Virus record (IMG/VR): IMGVR_UViG_3300036791_001907
Span: 97,482-161,481 of that record
Reading direction: 5' to 3' (one strand)
Length of the DNA stretch: 64,000 nucleotides
From: a virus
Shown here piece after piece: positions 51,760 to 58,545 of the stretch. The notes under the pieces are model-generated. The model was not told where the DNA came from and made no database searches. It saw nothing but the letters and a program-made list of their open reading frames with translations. A program made the position numbers and the translations under genes. Every line of letters starts with the position of its first letter. Position 1 is the stretch's first letter.

Positions 51760-52021
51760 GCCGAGGCGACTGGTCAATATCCAGTTTCAGCGTTACCGTC
51801 CCCAGACGGTGACGCTGGTTGTGTCCCTTCCCGAGGACTGGACCGACGAGCAGATCAAGGCATCGTTGTCCGAGATCTACGAGGAGGTCGACTGCGCCAG
51901 CCACGACTGGGTCGACCAGGATGACTGGGATCCCGACGAGGGCGATCACGAGCTGGCCGGCGAGGCCGAACCCATGGCCCGCCCCGACCTGGTCTTTCCG
52001 GTGGAAGACGACGATGAATAG
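51752..52021 (+). CDS. small acidic hypothetical protein, 89 aa
   Basis: ATG 51752 lies in the end of the previous gene, with GGAGG upstream. It has a short beta part (RRLVNIQFQRYRPQTVTLVV) and a long acidic end (DDWDPDEGDHE...). No family recognised. It overlaps the next start by eight bases. Confidence 0.6.
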   Translation: MSEPRRLVNIQFQRYRPQTVTLVVSLPEDWTDEQIKASLSEIYEEVDCASHDWVDQDDWDPDEGDHELAGEAEPMARPDLVFPVEDDDE

Positions 52022-52520
52022 CCCTACCGCCATCACGTTGATGCTGGGCGTCAGCGGCGGCGGCGACTTCGGACCATTCTTTGCCGCCGTGACGCTGGAC
52101 AGGATCGCCGTCGAGATGCTGCTGCATCGCGCTGATGTCTTCCGGGCAGCGCACAGGTTGGACGACAAGCTGTACATGACCACTTACTTCGACTACAGCC
52201 CGGAGTTCTACGAGTCCAACTGGGACAATGCCGAGGACTTCGGCACGCCCGAGCAGGTCGCAAGGGTCAAGGCGATCTTTGAGGACGGGGACTATCCGGA
52301 CAACGCAGAGACCCCTCCCCGGGATGCCCCCGATGATCTGCCTGAAGGCAATGTCCGGGTCGACTACAGCAAGCTGATCGTCGCGGGCTCCATGTCCCAG
52401 CTGCGGCCGGGTCAGGTCGACTACAACTGGGTCGCCAGCATCAAGCATACGGATATCGAGATCGAGACCAGCGAGCTGAAGGAAGAGGACATCAGGGCCC
52501 TGCTGGGCCGGCTGGCCTGA
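52014..52520 (+). CDS. hypothetical protein, 168 aa
   Basis: ATG 52014 lies inside the end of the previous gene. Residues 1-20 (MNSPTAITLMLGVSGGGDFG) are followed by an alpha/beta protein with a FDYSPEFYESNWDNAEDF stretch. Acidic. No known family. It is followed by the exact palindrome copy at 52556. Confidence 0.6.
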   Translation: MNSPTAITLMLGVSGGGDFGPFFAAVTLDRIAVEMLLHRADVFRAAHRLDDKLYMTTYFDYSPEFYESNWDNAEDFGTPEQVARVKAIFEDGDYPDNAETPPRDAPDDLPEGNVRVDYSKLIVAGSMSQLRPGQVDYNWVASIKHTDIEIETSELKEEDIRALLGRLA

Positions 52521-52555
52521 CTACGACGGAGCCGGCTGGAGCACTTCCGGCCGGC

Positions 52556-52572
52556 CGTTACGCTGCGTAACG
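52556..52572 (+). repeat. palindrome copy 4, exact (CGTTACGCTGCGTAACG)
   Basis: Identical to copy 2 at 11744. It ends right before GAGGATCCC and ATG 52581, so the SD is within ten bases of the palindrome. This position would let a bound protein or an RNA hairpin block translation of the next gene. Confidence 0.65.
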
Positions 52573-52580
52573 AGGATCCC

Positions 52581-52814
52581 ATGGCCAAGACGACCTTCAG
52601 GGACATCGCCGACGCCGAGGGCCGGCCACACATGCGCTCAGCGACCTATGCGCTGTTCGGCCGTTCCTTCTGTCGCATCACCTGCCCGTTCTGTGGCGCG
52701 CGGGTCAAGGCCTACGTCTGGTCGCTTGCCGGCGGTGGCAAGCGCTGTCCTTGCGGTGCTCTGCACGGTAACTTCGGGATGACCTACAAGAAGTCCGAGG
52801 ACCAGGGAGCTTAG
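52581..52814 (+). CDS. zinc-ribbon protein, 77 aa
   Basis: ATG 52581 has GAGG eight bases upstream. RITCPFCGARVKAYVWSLAG, then GKRCPCGALHGNFG, is a complete C-x2-C...C-x-C zinc ribbon, flanked by basic residues. It is the first gene behind the exact palindrome, and may be controlled by it. Likely nucleic-acid binding; function unknown. Confidence 0.7.
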   Translation: MAKTTFRDIADAEGRPHMRSATYALFGRSFCRITCPFCGARVKAYVWSLAGGGKRCPCGALHGNFGMTYKKSEDQGA

Positions 52815-52818
52815 ATCC

Positions 52819-53538
52819 ATGGCATGGAAACCGCTCATCCCCGAAGGTGTCTCGCCGGCCCAGCGGCTCGACATTCTGGCGCTCCACTGCGACGATACGC
52901 TCCGCGCCACGCGGAGCCTGAAGGAGCTGACGGCCGACTGGAAGTTCTTCACGATCGGCTGCATCTATACCTACGGCGGTCTCGACTACAACATCCTGCT
53001 CGAGTACTCCCAGAACCATCCGGATCCTGACTTCGCCGTGCTGTCGCTCTGCGCGCAGCGGCCGCTCTTCACCGGCATGTGTCCGCCGGGCTGGCCGGAC
53101 AAGGACAGGCGGCTCGAGCATGAACTCTGCGCCACGCCGCTGGAATACTGGGAGGGTTTGCGGGACTGGATCGCCCAGATTGGCCTCGTGGACCGCAAGC
53201 GGGGCCGCTACGCCCAGGCAACCATGCAGGACCTGGAGATCGTCGACAACCTGGCCGTGGACAATGCGATCGTGGCGTCGTCCCGGCCGCCGACGATCAC
53301 GATCGCGGCATTCGGGATCGACGGCACCCATTACCACATCGGCTTCGCGTCGCGCACGGCCGGTCCGCACGACACGGCCGCCGTCATCAAGTTGCCCATT
53401 CGTGACGAGACGCGGCGGGTCGGGCGGGCGCTCCTGGCCGGCGATCCGGGGCCGCTCATGGGGACCCTGGAGCTGAAGCCCGCCAACCCGGCTGATGTTG
53501 CCCAGAAGATCAGGGAGGCCGAGGAGAAGATCCGATGA
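52819..53538 (+). CDS. hypothetical protein, 239 aa
   Basis: ATG 52819, four bases after the previous stop. It has three Cys (near 76, 88 and 103) and a beta-rich C-terminus (TITIAAFGIDGTHYHIGFAS). No motif recognised. It ends in an ATGA overlap with the next gene. Confidence 0.65.
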   Translation: MAWKPLIPEGVSPAQRLDILALHCDDTLRATRSLKELTADWKFFTIGCIYTYGGLDYNILLEYSQNHPDPDFAVLSLCAQRPLFTGMCPPGWPDKDRRLEHELCATPLEYWEGLRDWIAQIGLVDRKRGRYAQATMQDLEIVDNLAVDNAIVASSRPPTITIAAFGIDGTHYHIGFASRTAGPHDTAAVIKLPIRDETRRVGRALLAGDPGPLMGTLELKPANPADVAQKIREAEEKIR

Positions 53539-54092
53539 GCGCCGAGACGCAAACACTGAATGGGTCCGCTGATACCACGGAATATGCCGAGATAGTCGAA
53601 ATGTTGCGCCATGCCCTGACCGGCCAGCCGGGGCTGATCCTGGACGCGCTGCTGGCCGCGCTCCAGCGCGCCAAGGATGTGCTTCAGCTGCCGCCGGCCC
53701 AGCTCTACGCCGTGACCACGCCTGATGGCGAGGAGATGGCCATCGAGGCCGTCGACTCGATGGCGGCGCTGCTCGAACGCTGGCGTGATGTCTACAAGAA
53801 GGGCGGTCAGGTTGCCGGTTTCCAGGGTGCGCTGCTCCTGCCATCCAAGGACGGCCAGTACCTGGTCGCCCCCTGGGGCCGGTTTCCGATCCATGCGCAG
53901 GATCCGACCGCCGAGGTTGACCTGCGTGGCCGTCTTGGTCCGGTTCCCATCCCCCGGCCGCCCGTTGTGGCCGAACCCGGTCCGGCAGTTGTGGCTGATC
54001 CTGATGTGGAACTTGAGGATCCGGAAGACGACGAATTCGAGGACGAAGGCGCCGACGATGACGACGGCGATGACGAGGTTGACGACAGCTGA
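53535..54092 (+). CDS. hypothetical protein with acidic tail, 185 aa
   Basis: It begins in an ATGA overlap. Residues 1-140 form a mixed fold; 145-185 are Pro- and then Asp/Glu-rich (about 25 acidic residues in the last 32). It resembles other acid-tailed proteins in this phage. Function unknown. Confidence 0.65.
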   Translation: MSAETQTLNGSADTTEYAEIVEMLRHALTGQPGLILDALLAALQRAKDVLQLPPAQLYAVTTPDGEEMAIEAVDSMAALLERWRDVYKKGGQVAGFQGALLLPSKDGQYLVAPWGRFPIHAQDPTAEVDLRGRLGPVPIPRPPVVAEPGPAVVADPDVELEDPEDDEFEDEGADDDDGDDEVDDS

Positions 54093-54247
54093 AGATCGGT
54101 GCGAAAACCTGTCATCTATCAATGCACCTACGGTCTCCCTGGGCGTGTCCGGGAGATCAAACCTCAAGTGAAAGGAAAAACTACGGCAAGCGCGAGGTCA
54201 TCGCGAATGACCTCGACACTGGATGGTAGCAACGGGAGGATCCTGTC
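54093..54247. other. gap with a perfect hairpin
   Basis: CGAGGTCAT (54193-54201) and ATGACCTCG (54207-54215) form a perfect 9-bp stem with a CGCGA loop. No T tract follows. A GTG-started frame (54099-54293, 64 codons) is open but looks like noise after residue 30. The SD of the next gene is GGGAGG at 54235-54240. Confidence 0.45.
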
Positions 54248-55534
54248 TTGTCCATTCCCAGACGTCCCAAGTTCAGCGCATTTCCGGTGCTGACATCGGT
54301 CAGCGATGCCCGCTGGGCAGCGCTCGCCGGATTGCTCGCAGTAGCCTTCCGACCGCCCAGCCGCCAGAGCGACTCATTCGCCGAACACGGGCTCACCCCG
54401 CTGTCCGGACCAACGATGTTCGTCATGCGGTGGCAGCACACGCTGCGGACTGATGCGAAGAAACCACAGCGGTCGATCATCCTGTTGACGTTGAAGTTCG
54501 CGTTCGACGTCAACAGTGGTCAGGTTTACGCGGACGCCAAGCAGAATGCGGAGTGCAGTCCGGCTGTCTTTGATTGTGCCTTGCCGCGGAGTACCTGGGG
54601 CATGCATCGCCACCATCTTGATCCCCTCCAGAACAAGACGGCGGCCGATCTGGCGATCGCCATGGCACGGGAAGCCAACCGGGCCGTCGAGGCCGGGGTT
54701 CCGGTTCCGCATCAGCCGACCCTGCCTGAGTTCTACATGGCCTTTCCGCAGGCGCAGCGACCCAGCTTCGAGCGGAGTTACTGGGTCCATCGGGAGGCGC
54801 TGGTCGCGCTGGGCAAGGCAACGGACGACATCACCGACGTCGAGCTGGAGTCGTTCTTCTGGCAGCAGTGCGTCGAGGCCGACGGCTACATTTACGTGCC
54901 CCAGCGCTATCTGGCGCACCAGGGCGACTATCCGGTGCATCCGGTCGATGGCAGTCTCCGGCCCACCGATGATGGGGCGCCGGGGCGGTGGCAGGGGCTC
55001 TGGTACTTCGGTGACGGCCGCTGGAACCCGGCGGCGCAGCGTCCCTATCGCGTCTACGCCAGCATGGCCAATGTGCTTGGCCGGTCCTACCGCAACCCGG
55101 CCTTCACGGTCCTGAAGGCCAACAGTTTCTTCCCGGCGGACATGACCTATCCGCAGTTCGAGGCTGCCGCCGAAACCGAGATCGGCGTGCTCCACCGCAA
55201 GCTCGTCGATGCGCTCGAGGCCAACGTGACGATCACCGAGGTGTTGCTGGCGATGATGCGCCAGATGCTGGGGCGGCTCAGCGAGCTGGCCACGGATGAC
55301 GATCTGCTGCATGCCCTCGATGAACCCCATCGACCCATGATCCTGTCGTTCGCGACCGGCGTGCGGATGGTACGCTACAGTAGTCCGCCGCGGCCCGAGG
55401 CGCTGACCTGGCAATTCCCCGGCGGCCATGTTGACCTCTATTCCACCAGGCGGGTCTGGGCCAGTCGGGTTGCGCCGGTCGTGGAGTCTCCGGGAGGCAG
55501 TCATGGCCGTGCACCTACTCCAGTTGCCGACTGA
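54248..55534 (+). CDS. hypothetical protein, 428 aa
   Basis: TTG 54248 has GGGAGG eight bases upstream. A large soluble protein with a probable beta-rich N-terminus and a helical middle (YMAFPQAQRPSFERSYWVHR), no nucleotide-binding or Cys motif. It precedes virion-type genes and could be structural, but nothing in the sequence proves it. It overlaps the next gene by 32 bases. Confidence 0.65.
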   Translation: MSIPRRPKFSAFPVLTSVSDARWAALAGLLAVAFRPPSRQSDSFAEHGLTPLSGPTMFVMRWQHTLRTDAKKPQRSIILLTLKFAFDVNSGQVYADAKQNAECSPAVFDCALPRSTWGMHRHHLDPLQNKTAADLAIAMAREANRAVEAGVPVPHQPTLPEFYMAFPQAQRPSFERSYWVHREALVALGKATDDITDVELESFFWQQCVEADGYIYVPQRYLAHQGDYPVHPVDGSLRPTDDGAPGRWQGLWYFGDGRWNPAAQRPYRVYASMANVLGRSYRNPAFTVLKANSFFPADMTYPQFEAAAETEIGVLHRKLVDALEANVTITEVLLAMMRQMLGRLSELATDDDLLHALDEPHRPMILSFATGVRMVRYSSPPRPEALTWQFPGGHVDLYSTRRVWASRVAPVVESPGGSHGRAPTPVAD

Positions 55535-55808
55535 GCCGGCGGAATGGGCATCCCGGCATGCGATCGGCAAGGTCCACATCGCGCCGCAGTGGCCCGAGAG
55601 CACGCGGTTCGCGCTGATCGCGGTGGTGCGCAATCCCGGTGCGCGCGATCGCGCTCAGACGCGGGCTCTCTGGGTCACCACGGCCGAGGAGATGGACCGG
55701 CTCCTGACCAACCACAAGTGCCGCATCCTCTGGTTCACTGTGGCGCGGCACCAGATCGCAAGTGACATGATCGAACGGACTCTGAGTGGCGAGGAGCGTG
55801 TCACATGA
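55503..55808 (+). CDS. small hypothetical protein, 101 aa
   Basis: ATG 55503 has GGGAGG upstream, inside the end of the previous gene. A mixed alpha/beta protein (RFALIAVVRNPGARDRAQTR). It ends in an ATGA overlap. No known family. Confidence 0.6.
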   Translation: MAVHLLQLPTEPAEWASRHAIGKVHIAPQWPESTRFALIAVVRNPGARDRAQTRALWVTTAEEMDRLLTNHKCRILWFTVARHQIASDMIERTLSGEERVT

Positions 55809-56224
55809 ATGAGGATGTACGTATCCCGTCGCCCAGTCCCGAGGGCGACGATCCGACCGTGGCGGAACGAAAGCGGCTGTTGCCAATTGTCAACCGGCCG
55901 GCGCAGGACGCGATGATGGCCGCCGGCGCGCAGATCCGGGAAGCCGTGGAAGCTACCGGCAAGATCGAGTTCACCGATGAGGAGGTGGCGGAGCTGCGCC
56001 GCCAGCGTGACGACGAGGCCACGCGGCAGCTGCGCGCGCAGCTTGCCGCAACGCACGGCGAGGATAATGTCTTCGATATCAGTCAGCTCTCACAGCAGTT
56101 CGATGTGATCGGCTTCGCGGCTCCGATCGTGGTGGTGACGCGGCTGGCGGATGGCCAGAAAGGATCGCTCTACTTCACGCACCATCCCCGGCTCTACTAC
56201 GGGTTCGAGCCGCACCAGCCGTGA
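55805..56224 (+). CDS. hypothetical protein, 139 aa
   Basis: It begins in an ATGA overlap. The middle (FTDEEVAELRRQRDDEATRQ) is a long charged helix, and the end (FAAPIVVVTRLADGQKGSLY) a beta part. The gene ends just ahead of a textbook terminator. Function unknown. Confidence 0.65.
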   Translation: MNEDVRIPSPSPEGDDPTVAERKRLLPIVNRPAQDAMMAAGAQIREAVEATGKIEFTDEEVAELRRQRDDEATRQLRAQLAATHGEDNVFDISQLSQQFDVIGFAAPIVVVTRLADGQKGSLYFTHHPRLYYGFEPHQP

Positions 56225-56257
56225 GTTGTTTCTGGTTCCGGCGTCAGCCGGGCCCAC

Positions 56258-56287
56258 GAGGCCGGGATACCCCGGCCTCTTTTTTTT
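56258..56287 (+). terminator. textbook intrinsic terminator
   Basis: GAGGCCGGG (56258-56266) and CCCGGCCTC (56271-56279) form a perfect 9-bp stem with a 4-base loop, followed by eight Ts at 56280-56287. It separates the small-gene region from the virion-side genes. Confidence 0.9.
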
Positions 56288-56300
56288 AGCTATTGTCCGG

Positions 56301-56306
56301 TATAGT
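56301..56306 (+). promoter_or_regulatory. candidate -10 box (TATAGT) after the terminator
   Basis: TATAGT lies 14 bases after the T tract and about 43 bases before ATG 56349. No good -35 is visible at the right distance, so a phage- or activator-dependent promoter is possible. The position, directly behind a terminator, supports a new transcript start. Confidence 0.4.
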
Positions 56307-56348
56307 GGCTGGGAACACTGGCAGCTTGCGCGCCGGGAGGCGACGTCC

Positions 56349-57320
56349 ATGGGCCTTTCGCTCCATCCATTCATCGATAAGGCGGGGCAGCAGCCACCGG
56401 TACCCGCAGGGTATCGGCGCCCGGAAGATGTCGAATTCGAGGACGGCAGCACCCTGGCCCGCTACATGCCGGGGACGGCCGGCGATAAGCGGATGCGCGG
56501 GGTCGTGATCCCCCATGCCAAGCCGCTGGGCGGATCGCGGGCCTACGATCCCAACAAGCCGCCGCACCGCCGCGTCCATATCGATCCCCACATCGAGGGC
56601 CAGTCGGTCGTCGTGGATCTGGAACAGATCACGCCGGACATCGCCGAGGAGGCCATCACCTTGGGCCAGGAATACGCCGACAAGCATGCCGACGAGCTCG
56701 AGGCCATCGAACATCTCCGGTTGCGTGGCGCCGCGGCACTGCATCTGATCGGCGCTTCTCAGCGCGCCCAGGCCAGTACGCCGCCGCCACCGCCTCAGCC
56801 TGGGACCGGCCAGGTCATCACGATCCCCCAGGCCGGCGTTCCACCGCCGCTCGCGTCGGCGCCGCCGGCTGCCGCGGCTGCTCCGCGGGCCATCAAGGCC
56901 GCCAGTTTCAATGGATCGACCACCGTGGCTCAGTCCGCTGCTGCCGCACCCCGGGGCGGTCTCCTGGATGCCTATCAGAAGCCGCGCGCCCAGCCGATCG
57001 AGGTGGCACCATCAGCAACAGCCGTGAGTCCGCCGGCCCAGAAGGTGACGTTCGGCGTACCCGGCTTCGGCCTGCACGAGGCGTACTATCACCGGGTCAT
57101 CATTCACGACCAGCAGTTCATCCTGGTTTACGACGAGCGGTACCAGGGGGGCGGCAAGTTCCTACCCCAGATCGACGGTCCCTTTGCCGCCCGTGTCGAG
57201 GGCGATCCGGTCGACTACAAGCTGGTCTGGCCCGATCAGTCGTTCACCGATCCCGACACCGGCCGGACCTACTTTAGCCTCCTGATCGAGGAGCGCGTGG
57301 CGCAGGAGAGCGAACCATGA
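56349..57320 (+). CDS. putative structural protein with Ala/Pro-rich linker, 323 aa
   Basis: ATG 56349 follows GGGAGG. Residues 1-140 form a first domain (RVHIDPHIEGQSVVVDLEQI), 143-225 are Pro/Ala-rich and disordered, and the end (FGVPGFGLHEAYYHRVIIHD) forms a second beta-rich domain. First gene of the unit that leads to the portal, so a virion role is plausible. The 3' end overlaps the next gene by four bases. Confidence 0.6.
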   Translation: MGLSLHPFIDKAGQQPPVPAGYRRPEDVEFEDGSTLARYMPGTAGDKRMRGVVIPHAKPLGGSRAYDPNKPPHRRVHIDPHIEGQSVVVDLEQITPDIAEEAITLGQEYADKHADELEAIEHLRLRGAAALHLIGASQRAQASTPPPPPQPGTGQVITIPQAGVPPPLASAPPAAAAAPRAIKAASFNGSTTVAQSAAAAPRGGLLDAYQKPRAQPIEVAPSATAVSPPAQKVTFGVPGFGLHEAYYHRVIIHDQQFILVYDERYQGGGKFLPQIDGPFAARVEGDPVDYKLVWPDQSFTDPDTGRTYFSLLIEERVAQESEP

Positions 57321-57730
57321 TCCCGGGGCGGCGCAGTCTGCTCAAGCTGCTGGGGTTCGGCTGGTTATTGCCTGTGGCGGCACCGGCAGCCGATGTTGTA
57401 CCCAATTCGCCCCAGGAGCGCACCTTCGGTGGCCTGAAGCGGGCGATCACCATCAGCATTCCCGCTGATCCAACGCCGTACTGGCCCAAGATGATCATCG
57501 AGGATAGTTTCGGGTCCACAATCGAGCTGGTCACAAGCCTGGAACTGACCCTCAACGCCGCAGACATGCTCTTCCACGGCCACATCACGCGCATTGCCCA
57601 GGACAGGGTTCTCTGGGACGATCGCGGTCTCGCGCTGGGTTTCACTCAGGACGGCGAACTGAAGTACGTGCGCGAGCCGGTGGTTGTCACGCGGTTTGAG
57701 GTCTTGCCCCCTTCTGACCCACGGAGTTAG
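57317..57730 (+). CDS. exported protein with Tat-like signal peptide, 137 aa
   Basis: The N-terminus MIPGRRSLLKLLGFGWLLPV with AAPAA after it has a twin-Arg motif (RRSLLK), a hydrophobic core and a plausible cleavage site, as in Tat signal peptides. The mature part is beta-rich (RAITISIPADPTPYWPKMII). Folded export by the host Tat system would be unusual for a phage protein. It overlaps the previous gene by four bases. Function unknown. Confidence 0.65.
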   Translation: MIPGRRSLLKLLGFGWLLPVAAPAADVVPNSPQERTFGGLKRAITISIPADPTPYWPKMIIEDSFGSTIELVTSLELTLNAADMLFHGHITRIAQDRVLWDDRGLALGFTQDGELKYVREPVVVTRFEVLPPSDPRS

Positions 57731-57734
57731 CACC

Positions 57735-57911
57735 ATGGAAAAGAATGCCGCGATCGGGCCCAGTACACCCGATCTCGAGACCACTCCGGCGGGCCAGAAA
57801 CAGGCCGCCGAGCGCGCCCGGAAGAAGACCCGGGAAGAGCTGGACCAGCAGGATCCGCGCAAGCGCGGGGCCGATGCGGTCAGAAGCCGGTTGCAGGACG
57901 AGACAAAGTAG
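57735..57911 (+). CDS. small charged protein, 58 aa
   Basis: ATG 57735 has ACGGAG upstream. Mostly helical and charged (AAERARKKTREELDQQDPRK), with no Cys or hydrophobic stretch. No family. Last gene before the HNH insertion. Confidence 0.55.
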   Translation: MEKNAAIGPSTPDLETTPAGQKQAAERARKKTREELDQQDPRKRGADAVRSRLQDETK

Positions 57912-57926
57912 CTTGTTACGCAAAGT

Positions 57927-57965
57927 GGCCCGCGACGCATACTTGTGAGGCGTGCGCCGCGGGCC
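57927..57965 (+). repeat. inverted repeat upstream of the HNH gene
   Basis: GGCCCGCG and CGCGGGCC pair over 8 bp and continue, after a bulge, through ACGC/GCGT around an 11-base loop. It lies 27 bases before ATG 57993. It could be an end of the homing element or a hairpin that controls its translation. Confidence 0.45.
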
Positions 57966-57992
57966 GAAGGCAACCTGTTAGGGAGGCTGCCA

Positions 57993-58517
57993 ATGATCCA
58001 GGATAGCGAGCAGTGGCGGGTTATTCCATCGTTTCCGGTCTATGAGGCGAGCACGTACGGGAACCTCCGGCGGATCGTACCCGCCACGTCGAAGAAGTTC
58101 GGCAAGTGCTGCAAAACTTTTAGCTGCAACGGTTATCGTGCCTTGAAGTTGTACATGGGAGGCAAACGATACGATAAGTACGTCCATCAACTTGTTGCAG
58201 AAGCTTTTCATGGTCCGATCCCTGACGGACATTTCACCGATCACAAGGATACGGATAAATGGAACAACCAGCCGGGCAATCTTACGTACATTACCCGGAA
58301 AGAGAGTTGCCAGCAGGGAAACCAGATGGCGATGCTCGGAGACATGAAACGAGGCGAAGACCATCACACGGCGGTTTTCACGGTCAGGATCGTCCGGCAA
58401 ATACGCAGACTTCGGGAGCACGGCTGGTCATACGCAGAGCTGGGAAGGAAGTTCGGCAAGGATCATTCGCACATCAGGCAGATCTGCACCAGGCATATTT
58501 GGGCTCACGTGAAGTAA
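57993..58517 (+). CDS. HNH homing endonuclease with NUMOD4 domain, 174 aa
   Basis: The N-terminus EQWRVIPSFPVYEASTYGNL is a NUMOD4 module (WxxIxxFxxYxxSxxGxxR). The HNH core follows: VHQLVAEAFHGPIPDGHFTD then DHKDTDKWNNQPGNLTYIT. A helix-turn-helix (SYAELGRKFGKDHSHIRQIC) closes the protein. It is a typical free-standing phage HNH. It is richer in A and T than its neighbours, in line with recent transfer. ATG 57993 has GGGAGG upstream. It lies directly before the portal gene. Confidence 0.88.
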   Translation: MIQDSEQWRVIPSFPVYEASTYGNLRRIVPATSKKFGKCCKTFSCNGYRALKLYMGGKRYDKYVHQLVAEAFHGPIPDGHFTDHKDTDKWNNQPGNLTYITRKESCQQGNQMAMLGDMKRGEDHHTAVFTVRIVRQIRRLREHGWSYAELGRKFGKDHSHIRQICTRHIWAHVK

Positions 58518-58545
58518 AAACCCACCCTAAGTCAAGGATGACGCA

